Assembly (NCBI GenBank): GCA_015179045.1
Contig: WHUZ01000149.1
Coordinates: 1 to 64,000, forward strand
Reading direction: 5' to 3'
Length of the DNA stretch: 64,000 bases
From: Kalaharituber pfeilii
Lineage: Eukaryota; Ascomycota; Pezizomycetes; Pezizales; Pezizaceae
The notes beneath the pieces are model-generated. The model saw only the letters and a list, made by a program, of their open reading frames with translations, was not told the origin of the DNA and searched no databases. This document shows positions 10,501 through 20,224 of the stretch, piece by piece. Every line of letters starts with the position of its first letter. The first letter of the stretch is position 1. A program made the position numbers and the translations under genes.

Positions 10501-13500
10501 CCCTGGTAAGCCACTCTATTGCCTCCATTATTGCCTCCATTGTACATCAATTCGATTGACAAAGTTTGCTAGGTGAATCAAATCGCAGCAGAAGTTCAGA
10601 GCCGCTTTGATAAGAAGTACAAAGACTCCCATACGGTCTGGGCAATACACACCCGCGACTACCGAGTTAATAATCCTCAAAAATGCCAAATTTTGGTCAC
10701 CGTCCCACATATTCTTCAGATCATGCTTCTCTCGCCCGCGCTTGCCTCAACTTGGTCCCCAGGGTCAAACGCATCATTTTAGACGAGGTTCATTGTATCG
10801 GGCAAAGTGAAGATGGCATTGTATGGGAGCAGATACTTTTGCTTGCGCCGTGCCCAATCATCGCACTCTCTGCCACTGTCGGGAATCCTGTCCAATTTCA
10901 TCGGTGGTTGCAGATAACGCAAAGCAGCATCGTACGGCAGAAGCCAGGCAAGCGTTCAAATTCCAAGGAAATCGTTCAAGGGGTTGCGGTTGAATTGATT
11001 CATCATCGGCATAGATACAATGACCTGCGGAAGTTTTACTACAATGAAGCCATCGGAAGCGATAGTAATTTCATTGATGACGGCACCATATTTGGGGGGT
11101 TAGAAAAAGTACCTGTGGGGGCTCACATTGGTGTACCCAACCTCGATGATATCCCTCGCTTTCAGTTTATCCACCCTGTCGCAGCACTCTCCGAGTTTGA
11201 TGATCACCTGCCGGACGATCTTGTGCTGGAATCGAGAGACTGTTATACACTGTGGAGGGCAATGGTCAAAGTTCAAAACGCAAAGTATCCTGTTCCAAAG
11301 GATTTGGAACCAACGTCAGCCAGGTTCCCGGAGATTATCAACAAGGTGGACGTCATCAAATGGGAAGAAGCACTCAAGTGCGTCTTGCGGGCTTGGATGC
11401 GAGATCGCGACAGTCCTATGGGCAAATTGTTGGATCTTCTACGAAGTAAAACGAAGGCTAAACCCGACGACAGAAGCGAGCCGAAGCAGAAGCAGAAGAA
11501 TGACCCCAAAGGAAAAAAGAACGATTCCCTACACTGTGAAGACACTGTGCAGCTGCTGAGCGACCTTCATAAACTAAATGCGCTTCCCGCACTTTTATTC
11601 ATGTACGACCGACAAGGATGCGACTACCTGTGCAAACGACTCGTCCGTATTCTGGAGAAAGGAGAGGATCACTACCGACAAACGAACCCAGAGTGGAAGC
11701 GAAAGGTAGAGGAGAAGCAGTCCTTTGACAAGATCAAGAAAAGGATGAAGGCGCCCAAGAAGATTGCGGCGGGCGATATTGAAGATCCACGGGACATACC
11801 GGATGCATCTTCAATGGACCATTTCGACCCCAGCCAGCCGATCCAAGAGTTCACATTTGCGGACCGTTCCAAATGCTCGAAAGAGGAATTAAGGGAAGAG
11901 ATTCAAGGGCTAATGCGTGCTGAAATACCAGAGGTATTCGTTCGAGCTTTGCAAAGAGGCATCGGAATTCATCATGCAGGTATCTCAAGGTCGTTACGTG
12001 AATGGTATGTATAACTCTATCTTTTATTCTAAGCGATGGAACTTTTAACTGAATGACGGCTAGTGTGGAGCGACTGTTCCGAAGGGGCTTCCTCAGAGCC
12101 GTGATCGCTACTGGAACACTGTCTTTGGGAATCAACATGCCCTGTGCAACAGTGGTTTTCGTTACCGACGACCTCTATCTGACACCCTTGAATTATAGAC
12201 AGGCTTCTGGTCGTGCTGGGCGACGTGGGTTTGACTTGCTTGGCAATGTGGTTTTCCACGAAATCGCTTTGCACAGGGCCTATCGGCTGATGAACAGTCA
12301 TCTTCCGTCACTGACCGGACACTTTCCCACAAGCACCACGCTGATCTTACGACTATTCATCTTACTGTATGCATCTGGAAACTCCGATCATGCGGTTACC
12401 TCAATAAACGCACTCCTCTCTCAGAACCGAATATCGGTAGGCTTAGAACACGGCAGCTTTAACCAACAAGTTATGCATCACGTCAGGTTTTCAATCGAGT
12501 ACCTACGGCGTACAAATCTGCTCAGTGCATCGGGCGTTCCCATCAACTTTGCGAACTGTGTAGCAAACCTATACTATACAGAACCCGGAAACTTTATGCT
12601 CAACGCTTTATTGCGTGCTGGCGTCTTTCATAAAATATGTGACCGTTTCTCTACCGCAAGACTGAGCGTGACAGAGTCGGAGTCTGTCAAGGATGCTGTG
12701 AACAAAGAATTAATCGTTATTCTAGCGCACTTCTTTGGACGGATGCCATTCAAAAGAGGAACTAATGTGGAAGAGCTCTTACAATCCCGCTCGAGTTCTA
12801 CTGTAGTGCTGCGCGAGCTGCCTCAGGAGGCATTGGAGGTTATACGAGAGCATAACCAGCTAACACTTGATATTTTCATTAACTATGTCAAGACCTTTGC
12901 AGAACAGCACTGTGCTTCCGTGCCAGATGATACTCTGCCATATACTGGCGTCAGGTTTTCTCCAATAGCGGCGTCAACCCCTGTCGACCTGGATAATTCG
13001 CTGCCATTGTGCACCGCTCGATCGTCCTTCGTTTCTCTTTCGGGTCATTCTGACAACTTCGTGTCTCTCGACGACTTGTTGACCTCCTGTCGAGGCGACA
13101 TCCTGCTCGAGTCATCCGGGATCCCGTACGTTCCTGTTGACGACAATACCAAGCTGAACGCCTACCTCTACGACTTTTTCCTCCATGGGTCTGCCGCTGA
13201 GCTGGACAAGGCAAATGGGATTCCCAGGTCAAATGTTTGGTTCTTGCTAAACGACTTCAGCATGGTACTTGCGACCATTGTCACTTGTCTCCGGAACCTG
13301 TTCATGTACGGGCCAGACGGTGACATGAAGCTGGCTGATGTCGACCAATTAGGTCGAGGCTTTGAAGGCGCGGGGGATGAGTTGGAGGCAAAGCGAGATG
13401 TGATGACTGGCGCTGATGAGAATAATGGGACTAAGAACACTTCGTCACGTGCCAAGGGGGGACCAAGTACGGAAGGGGAAGTCAGTGAGGAGGAGTTTAG

Positions 13501-13720
13501 CGACGACAATTCAGACGACTCAGACGATTCAGAATACTATCTGGGGGAGAGTACTAGTGAGGAAAGCAATGAGCGAGAGCGATTACTGAAGGTCCTTAAA
13601 GGCTTTGTTGGCTTACAGGAAGCCTTCAACGAGAAATTCAAGGCAATGTGGGCGACGAAATCGGACAGAGTCAACAAGGCGGGTGAGAAAAGGAACAAGA
13701 GACCAAAGGTTCGGATTTGA
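7561..13720 (+). pseudogene. DDX60-like Ski2-family DExH-box helicase, interrupted
   Basis: The gene model has seven exons: 7561-7726, 7806-7901, 7954-8390, 8446-10387, 10449-10505, 10573-12004 and 12064-13720. The six introns of 52-79 bp have GT/AG ends and branch-like CTGAC or CTAAT sites. The product would be about 1,900 aa. It starts with the typical MDVVGDFAGRELFVIEGDSLL region. It then has Walker A (APTSAGKT, 10.3 kb), motif II DEVH (about 10.78 kb), SAT, HHAG (about 11.97 kb) and the ASGRAGRRG motif VI (12.2 kb), ending in an acidic then basic tail. DDX60 family proteins are cytosolic RNA helicases; a role in RNA surveillance is inferred. Two lesions break the frame: a 76-bp retroposon plus TSD after 9107, and loss of one base at about 10754-10755. 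Removing both gives a total exon length divisible by three, which supports the model. The frameshift could be a sequencing error; the insertion is not. Splicing out of the insert is not obviously possible in frame. Confidence 0.88.
9108..9174 (+). mobile_element. hairpin-only retroposon (family C) inside helicase exon 4
   Basis: The element begins GCCCTGCGTTGGCGAAC, contains the family C stem (CCCTGC with GAGGGG/GCGGGG-type partner) and ends in an A-rich tail. The perfect duplication GCCCCACAA flanks it at 9099-9107 and 9175-9183. Element plus one TSD is 76 bp. Removing it joins the two helicase reading frames exactly (Met-Pro-His-Lys-Glu-Glu). It is thus a dated, recent gene-disrupting insertion. 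Confidence 0.9.
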
Positions 13721-13835
13721 ACAGAGTTCGTGGTATTCATGTAGGGTGTAGTACGAATAAGGGCTGCGTGGGACACGTGTAGGAGGACATGTGCGAGTCA
13801 TGGAATTGTGGGAATAGTGTTGGAATTGATGTACT

Positions 13836-13895
13836 TTTTTGCTTCTGTTTTTTATGTCGTTACTCGCGTGCCGCGCTGTGGGCTAGGACGAGGTA
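13836..13895 (-). mobile_element. family A 3' tail relic
   Basis: An interrupted poly(T) run and ATGTCGTTACTCGCGTGCCG, followed by GCTGTGGGCTAGGACGAGG, match a degraded minus-strand family A hairpin. It lies 115 bp downstream of the helicase stop codon and might supply antisense or terminator sequence, but that is speculative. Confidence 0.6.
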
Positions 13896-13899
13896 ATTG

Positions 13900-14572
13900 A
13901 TGTGATTAGCGAGAAAATGGCTTGCGTGCTCTTACAGGTGAGGTCCACGGGTTTGCGCATGTGGGCCGTTACATTTCGGGCGAATATTAAATGCGGTACA
14001 ACAGCTTTATATAGATTAGTACCTTCAGTGTATTCAGCTTTGTCCACGACAATGTAACGGGATATTGTGATAGCGAGCCGGGTAAATAGCTCCACGCCAA
14101 AAGGTGACCTCTGACAAGCATTTCGGGATGTCGGTACAAATATATATGGGTAAAAAGGATGCGACCTGAGTGCGTATTGCAGTCTCAATAGTGTATATAA
14201 GTGGTGCTCATGGCTGTGTGTTCTCCTGTCCTTTTTTTTCTCTTTACGCAACCTCTTGTATTTAGTTTTCTGCTAAGTAGAGTGGTTACTTGCTGTGCCG
14301 ACTCGCTGAAACTGCTGTACTGCTGTGAACCGCCGAACTGCTGCGAACTGCTGAAACCGTCGCCTGCCGCCTCCTGCCTGCCTGCCTGCGCTCCGTAGAT
14401 CGGCCGTCATTCATGGGCCCCTAGACCACGACTGCTGTTACACTAGGTTGCGTCACAACCCTCTACTGAGTCGCACCTACTATCGCCATGTCACGCCTCA
14501 TTACACCAGACCCTGTGGGCACTAGCAAGTGCAGCCCACACTGACTTTCCTTAACAACCAAAACCGTAGTGA
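13900..14572. other. non-coding region, possible LTR of the Gypsy relic
   Basis: A TATA-like GTGTATATAAGTGG is present near 14190, followed by a pyrimidine-rich stretch and short CTGCTGYGAAC repeats (14300-14380). This would fit the U3/R part of an LTR preceding the gag relic at 15 kb, but I could not find matching LTR ends or a TSD. Confidence 0.3.
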
Positions 14573-14920
14573 GCGGCACGAGCTAGCTCGAGCCGAGCTG
14601 GAGGGTGAGCTCGAGCCAGCTCGTGAGTAGGTGAGCTCGGCTCGAGCCTGGATTGATTATATACATAATATTGACAAACTAAATTAAACTAAGCTAAATT
14701 TTCATCTTTCTCACTACTATCAGCTAAATTGTGCATTTCGAAGTTGTTGATAGGTTAGAATGAGCTCCAAGTCTCTAATTATTACTATATTAGGTATTTA
14801 CAGTATATGAAACCTTGCCCTGGCTAAGCATTTTAGCGAGCTGTCAAGAAAAACACAAGCATGATCTTGGCTCGTTTGAGCTCGAGCTGGCTCGAGCTGG
14901 CTCGGCTCGTGCCGCCAAGC
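14573..14920. mobile_element. MITE with GCGGCACGAGC terminal inverted repeats
   Basis: The left end (GCGGCACGAGC followed by AGCTCGAGCC-type motifs, 14573-14650) is repeated in inverse orientation at about 14868-14920. The subterminal AGCTCGAGC repeats resemble the short-motif clusters of hAT-type elements. The interior of about 200 bp is AT-rich and non-coding. No clean 8-bp TSD was seen, so class assignment is tentative. Confidence 0.55.
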
Positions 14921-14989
14921 TACAGCCACTGCCGCCATAACAGACCACTGACCTCCTCCTCCATACCGAAAGAATCTCGTATAATACAA

Positions 14990-15498
14990 TCTGCTCTGGC
15001 TTGGAATACTGCTCCTGCTATTCCTACTACCTAGAAGACTCCTGACCCTGACAAGGTTGATGGATCTTGAGAGTGATTAAGACTATGCCTCTTTCAACTG
15101 CATCTAAAGGCCAGTACCTATACTGATGAACAAGCTCGCCTACGATATGCTGTCTTATTATTGAAGGGAATAGCATTAGAACAAGTAGCCCTCCTTTGTC
15201 CTAGATGACCGTGTTAATCTCGCTGACCTTGCCACTCTATTTACTATTCTTGAGACCGCCTTTGGAGACCCTGACTACCACAGGACTACAGAATGGCAGA
15301 TTCTTAATCTCGCACAAGCAAATAAAGAATTCTTCTCCTACTTTATAGAATTTCAATAGTATACTACCAACTTGAACTAGAATAAGATAGTAAAGCTATC
15401 ATAGCTCTGTCAAGGCCTCTTACAAGAAATGCTTAATGACCTCATTGCTATTAAAGTACCTAAGGAGTTTACTATCTTTGTGGCTCTCCTTTAGCATC
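14990..15498 (+). pseudogene. Ty3/Gypsy-type gag relic with RIP-like stops
   Basis: Translation gives fragments such as NLADLATLFTILETAFGDPD, TEWQILNLAQANKEF and EMLNDLIAIKVPKEFT, the usual pattern of fungal retrotransposon gag. It is interrupted by several stops (TAG, TGA) at positions where Gln, Trp or Arg would be expected, consistent with C-to-T/G-to-A decay. The gene is cut at 15498 by a later insertion, and its remainder probably continues in the AT-rich DNA after 18573. Confidence 0.7.
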
Positions 15499-16218
15499 GT
15501 GCAACAACCACTTTGACAGGATGAGCACTTGAAAGCCAATTCGCAACTACAACATCTCTCCAGCAAAACCTACATAGATTGAAAGTGCTTAGTGCGCTGA
15601 GGGTTTTGATCTACTTTTATTCCAAAATACCAAACTCCTCAAGTTTCCCCCTTGGGGTGAAGTTTTGAAGATGTATTCAGCTCCCCACTCCATTGCCAGC
15701 ACACCAATATTCCTGACTTCTTGGCACTTCCACCATAGATTGGACCAATAGATTTATAGCATTGGGCAGCCTAGTACTAAAAAACATACCTGCAGGTGCC
15801 AAAATAACTCTGGCAAGAAGTACCTGTCTCGAGGCCTCACTATACAAGTCTATTAGTGAACGACTTGGTAGAGTCAATGACCTATATGCTTGAAGCAGTG
15901 AGAGAAGTTATTGACCACATTGACCAATGTATAAAAGACCAAATGACAAGACCAAACTTCGAACTAACGGACAGGTTCCTAGAGGAACTCGGAGTCTTAC
16001 ACCAGTATACCAACGTTTTTGCAATAAGGGTGGGAGGGTACACATGCATAGACTGGCATGCAAATATTGTGAAGCATGACACTAAGAAAAGGGAAACACA
16101 AACCGAACCAAAGATACCACCACGGCTGTCATATGTAGCAATTATCTCTCAACACATTCCACCAATACCACCGGCCCCTAAAAAGTCTTTTATCCCCTTA
16201 GTACAACTATTAATGAAG

Positions 16219-16280
16219 CCCTGCCATGGCGAACAGCTACAAGCGGGGTCATGTGATATAAAAATAAAAAAAAAAAAAAA
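16219..16280 (+). mobile_element. hairpin-only retroposon (family C) with 12-bp TSD
   Basis: The insert is CCCTGCCATGGCGAACAG plus the partner arm AAGCGGGGTCATGTGATAT and poly(A), 62 bp in all. The perfect duplication CTATTAATGAAG lies at 16207-16218 and 16281-16292. Outer stem CCCTGC/GCGGGG is intact. It lies in the gag-like ORF of the older ORF1-only element. Confidence 0.9.
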
Positions 16281-16445
16281 CTATTAATGAAGGGCAAGAA
16301 GGTACTCATAGCCCCTATTGTAACAAATAGGCAGTCTTCGAAGCTCTCAAAAGCTTCTGAGAAGTCTACAGAAAAGACAACACCTCCTATCTCCATATAA
16401 AACCAAAAATTACCTCCCATGCAAGAAGTCAACAAACCATAGACT

Positions 16446-17903
16446 CATTCAAGGACAACAACCACTACAGGACGAGCGTTTGGAAGCAACTCCACAACCA
16501 CAACGCTCCCCCGGCTGAAACCTACATAGATCGAAAGCTCTCAGCACGCTGAGCACTGTGATCTAATTTTCTTTCCCAAATACCCGACACTGCGGTTTTC
16601 CCCCGAGGGGCAAAATCGCGAGGAATCCTCAGCTCACCACCTCGTTGCCACCACACCCCTGCCTTGCCAAGAGGCGATCCAGACTACCAGTCCACACCCA
16701 CCCACACATGCCAAGAAGCAGCCCAGACAGCCAATCGAACAACGACAAAATGCCCAAAAGTAAGAAGAGAAAGACCATCCCCCCGCCCTTCCCCCCCCCT
16801 CCCACCCCCCTGCCCCCCCCGCTTGGGAGGAGATTTTTATTCTGGAGTAGGCAGACTTGCAAGAGGACATGTGTAATGCAGGATTCGGAGTATACCGAAT
16901 ACTCGCCTCGATTTGGAAAAACTGCATGAAGAGTGAAAACCCACTGGCAGACGGTTCCCGCCTTTTCTTCCGCTTCAGGGGGAACTATGACCCGACGCTT
17001 ACCGTGGGAGGAAGACATGTGGACGAAAAAGCCTCCATCTGGGCGATACCGCCACCACAGCCATTGGAGTTCAGTTCCATTGTGCATATAGACATCCCGG
17101 CGATCGAACCACCAACACAGCCACTGGGGCTTAGCCCCATCACGACAATAGATATCTCGGCGGCCTCGGCACCGCCACCACCACCTTTGGGCCTCAGCCC
17201 AATCACGTGCTCTCAAACAACAGTAGAGAAGACAACACAGGAAGCTTTAAGCTTCCATACCTACGAGCTACTCTCGGAGGAGCCCATACCCGAGAAGGCA
17301 GCACAGACGACTTCGACCCAAAAAACGACAACCCCGAAGAGAAAGAGGACAAGGAGAGCAAGAAAGACCCCCTCCGTCCCGGTCGAAAAACAGGTGGCTT
17401 CTCCAGCCCCCACAACACCAACACCGAACCCCACACCGACCCCTGATCCAACACCCACCTACGCACCATCCCGCCCCCGCAATTAGACCACACAACGCAC
17501 TAGCCGACCCCCTCTCCAAACCAGACAAGGCATCGTCATACACGGCGTTGCCCTCAAGAAGGACCTGGAGAAGGTTAGGAAGTAGCTGGAGGAAGACAAC
17601 AAGGAGTTAGGAAAGATGACCATGGGCCCGCATTAGATGGCTGCGAAGGAAGACAACACTCGAAGAAGAAGAAAAAAAGGCAAGCTCGATAGTATTGTAC
17701 ACAAAGGCAAGGGTGGAGATTGGGAGAGTCAGACTTGGAGGAAAGTTGCTGAGATCGGAGGGTTACGAGCCAAACAGAAAGAGGGAATAGACAGGCTCGG
17801 GACCCCAGTTCAAATACCCTGTACTTAGCGTTAGTCCTTTTTTCCTTTTTTAGTTAGCCTTTATACATCGCTATAGTCCTTAGAGCAGCACGTGATTAAT
17901 GAA

Positions 17904-17934
<31 letters not shown>
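16446..17934 (+). mobile_element. younger ORF1-only retroelement (about 1.49 kb), full length
   Basis: The duplication CCATAGACT at 16437-16445 and 17935-17943 defines both ends. The order is: a leader of about 200 bp with GAAACCTACATAGATCGAAA; a proline-rich ORF (16857-17486, 209 aa, with PPPQPLE/PPTQPLGLSPIT repeats, a basic KRKRTRRARK block, then TPTPNPTPTPDPTPT); then, after frame disruption, QGIVIHGVALKKDLEKV (17525-17580); then the family A-like tail and a poly(A) of about 29 nt. There is no endonuclease or reverse transcriptase. It is nested in the older copy of the same family and is therefore younger. The ORF is probably already broken near 17486. Confidence 0.8.
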
Positions 17935-17936
<2 letters not shown>

Positions 17937-18524
17937 ATAGACTAGAAAGTGATAGTTGAGCCTGCCTCAGTCCGGTCGTGCAATTGTAATATATGGAATT
18001 GCAACAACCAAAAAGTTAGAGACTAGATAGAGAAGGTAAATCCATAGATAGGGAGTATAGTTGCAGCCCAATAATTGTTGAAGAAGGACTCGGAGAGGAG
18101 GGAAGAGAAGAAGACCAGCTTGGTTGTAATCTACCTAAAAGGGAAGATAGAGTCGGATGGTCAAAAACTAGCGAAGGTAAGGTTGTCTGAGAGATAGCTA
18201 CACTTGGAACTCTATGAGTAGAATAGAGTGGGTACAAGAGAGAATAGGAAGGAGCGGAATTACAGAATAGGCATGAATGAAGCAGGAGTAGAGGAGGAGA
18301 AAGAGTGCTCTATGAGATGTGAAAGAAAGATCATTTGCAGTAACCTCTTTAGCTACAAAATCAACTGCCCAAGATATGGACATTCTTACATTATGCCATT
18401 TTGTTAATATCATATCAGGAGACGTGTTTGTATGTAGTTGTATAGGTGCCTGTCTCTAAGCTATAAGGACTTTAGTTCAGAGACTCTGCCATAGTGAATA
18501 CTAAATAGCTACAAGCGGGATTAC

Positions 18525-18559
<35 letters not shown>

Positions 18560-18572
18560 CTTCTTTAGTATC

Positions 18573-19260
18573 TAAATAGTAAATAAAGAGCTATTTAACT
18601 TATCTATAGACTCCAAATTAGCACTTCTCATTCTATCCCTATAGTTTAAACTAAAGTTTCTTAGACTACTACTAATACTTCTTCTAATAATACTACTTCT
18701 AATAGAAAGCTAATTAATTAGACTAAGATAGCTTATTAAGCCTTTTTAAGTTAGCTATTAGTAAGATCTTACCTTTCAACTTAGTATATTAGCTTGGCTT
18801 AACTTATTAGTTATAAAAAAAAAATAATATCAATATATATATAGATAGTTATAATAAAAAAAGACTTAATAATAATTAGAATTATAAGATAAATAATAAA
18901 AAGTTGAAATATAATTAAGTAGATCTCTTAGATAGACTAAAGTAAATAAAGTATATTTATAATATTAAATTTATAAAGAGACTCTTAAATCTATTAATTT
19001 AAACTAATTAAGACCTAAATAAATATATAAGATATAGAAGCTATACTATCTATATTAGAAAGACTTAAATAATACAAATTAAATAGTATAAGACTAAAAA
19101 AGATAAGACAAATTTATAAAAGAGCAGATAAAGCTAAAAATTAGTATAAAGAATCTGATTAGATTCTGATTATTATTATATATCAATTTGAATCTAAGAA
19201 CTAGAACTATTTAGAATACTTCAGAACTAGAGATAAAAATTTGTTGATATTCTACTCTTG
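18573..19260. other. AT-rich RIP-like island (probable Gypsy body)
   Basis: The sequence is extremely AT-rich, with runs such as TAAATAATAAAAAG and few CG dinucleotides. It begins exactly where the Gypsy gag would resume after the ORF1-only insertion. No intact frame survives. Probably the RIP-destroyed remainder of the same retrotransposon. Confidence 0.55.
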
Positions 19261-20034
19261 CCAACTACTAGCCTTGCCTTTTCTATATATGAAACTTATC
19301 TATATACCATACCTCATTCCTATTGATTACATACATCTTTCCTATCAACTTATCTCTTACTGGTCTCAAAATCTCTATCCTAGTTGTATCATCTTCCACT
19401 AACATCTTCTGTCTCTTTTACTTCCTTGCCTTCTTTTCCTATCCTCCTCATATCTACCCTTCTAAATGCTGCTGCCTTTCGGACTAGCTTTGCAGCTGTC
19501 TCCAAAATTGAGGGTGGTCTAATTCCTGCTCTCATCCACTCTTGAATCCCCCTGTGCTAGCAATTGGTCGATTTCTGTGGCTTCACAAAGTTGTCTCTGC
19601 AGCCGATCGAGATTGATCAGTCAGCTCAACACCAGAGCCCGTGCGCTGGCACCAATCAGGTGCAAGTGCCCCGCACTCCCTCAATTGTATGAGGAATTCT
19701 CTGAAAACTTCTGAAAATTTGACCTTTGAAAAACAAGTCCGTAGATTTTGAAATCTGTTAAACCAATGCGATTTTCTCTCTCGGGCGGTCCCGGGCTTCG
19801 TTTTGCTGTAACTTTTGCTTTCTGAAGGCGCCGGGAAGGTTGTTTTCTTCCAAGCGCTCGTTCTGTGAAAATTGTTGTCGGTGGAGAACGACCTAAGGGG
19901 ACCACCGGGGCGGATGACAAAGGAGACAGTTGGTAGAGACTCTAAGATGGGCCGGAGCAGACTAGCTAGTTTTTCACCCCTTTTCAGTTTAATTCATTTC
20001 ACTTTCTTCTTCCTTTCTCACATGTACTAAATAC
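19261..20034. other. non-coding, ends in LINE-A 3' UTR-like sequence
   Basis: A short block near 19780 (CTCGGGCGGTCCCGGGCTTC) resembles 55440-55458, so a dispersed repeat may be present. From about 19975 the sequence resembles the pyrimidine-rich 3' untranslated region of the LINE-A group and leads into the hairpin tail at 20088. No gene is recognised. Confidence 0.4.
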
Positions 20035-20047
20035 GCTCCTCGCCATA

Positions 20048-20086
20048 TTTTTTTTTTTTTTTTTTTTTTTTATATCAGTACTCGCA
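20048..20086 (-). mobile_element. 39-bp poly(A)+tail insertion into a LINE-A hairpin
   Basis: The insert is a poly(T) run plus ATATCAGTACTCGCA, the last 15 nt of the family A tail in minus orientation. It is bracketed by the perfect 13-bp duplication GCTCCTCGCCATA (20035-20047, 20087-20099), which is the 5' arm of another hairpin copy. Extremely truncated target-primed insertion. Confidence 0.85.
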
Positions 20087-20087
20087 G

Positions 20088-20155
20088 CTCCTCGCCATAG
20101 CCTAAAAAGGCGGCACGCGAGTAATGAAATAAAAAAACAATAAAAAATAAAAAAT
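20088..20155 (+). mobile_element. LINE-A 3' tail
   Basis: CCTCGCCATAGCCTAAAAAG then GCGGCACGCGAGTAATGAAAT and an A-rich tail. The inner stem here is GCCT/AGGC, a compensated variant of GCCC/GGGC. The tail ends 70 bp from the stop codon of the dioxygenase gene on the opposite strand. Confidence 0.8.
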
Positions 20156-20224
20156 AATCACACGTGTACAGGGTTGGAAATGAAAGAAACTCTCTCTAAT
20201 ATGCCGTGTTACCCCAACTTTCCC

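Larger units (their letters stand above)
15499..18556 (+). mobile_element. older ORF1-only retroelement, full length, with two later insertions
   Basis: A 16-bp duplication, GCTCTCCTTTAGCATC at 15483-15498 and GCTCTTCTTTAGTATC at 18557-18572 (two C/T differences), brackets the element. After subtracting the two insertions at 16219-16280 and 16446-17934 with their TSD copies it is about 1.49 kb, the same size as the younger copy. It begins with the same 5' leader as that copy (ACAACCACT...GAAACCTACATAGAT-type). It encodes a gag-like ORF from 15856 (MTYMLEAVREVIDHIDQCIK, likely coiled coil). This ORF resumes after the younger insertion with AIVIYGIATTKKLETR and KKTSLVVIYLKG, and the element ends in a family C tail at 18484. 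It contains no reverse transcriptase. Many stops suggest RIP. Confidence 0.8.
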
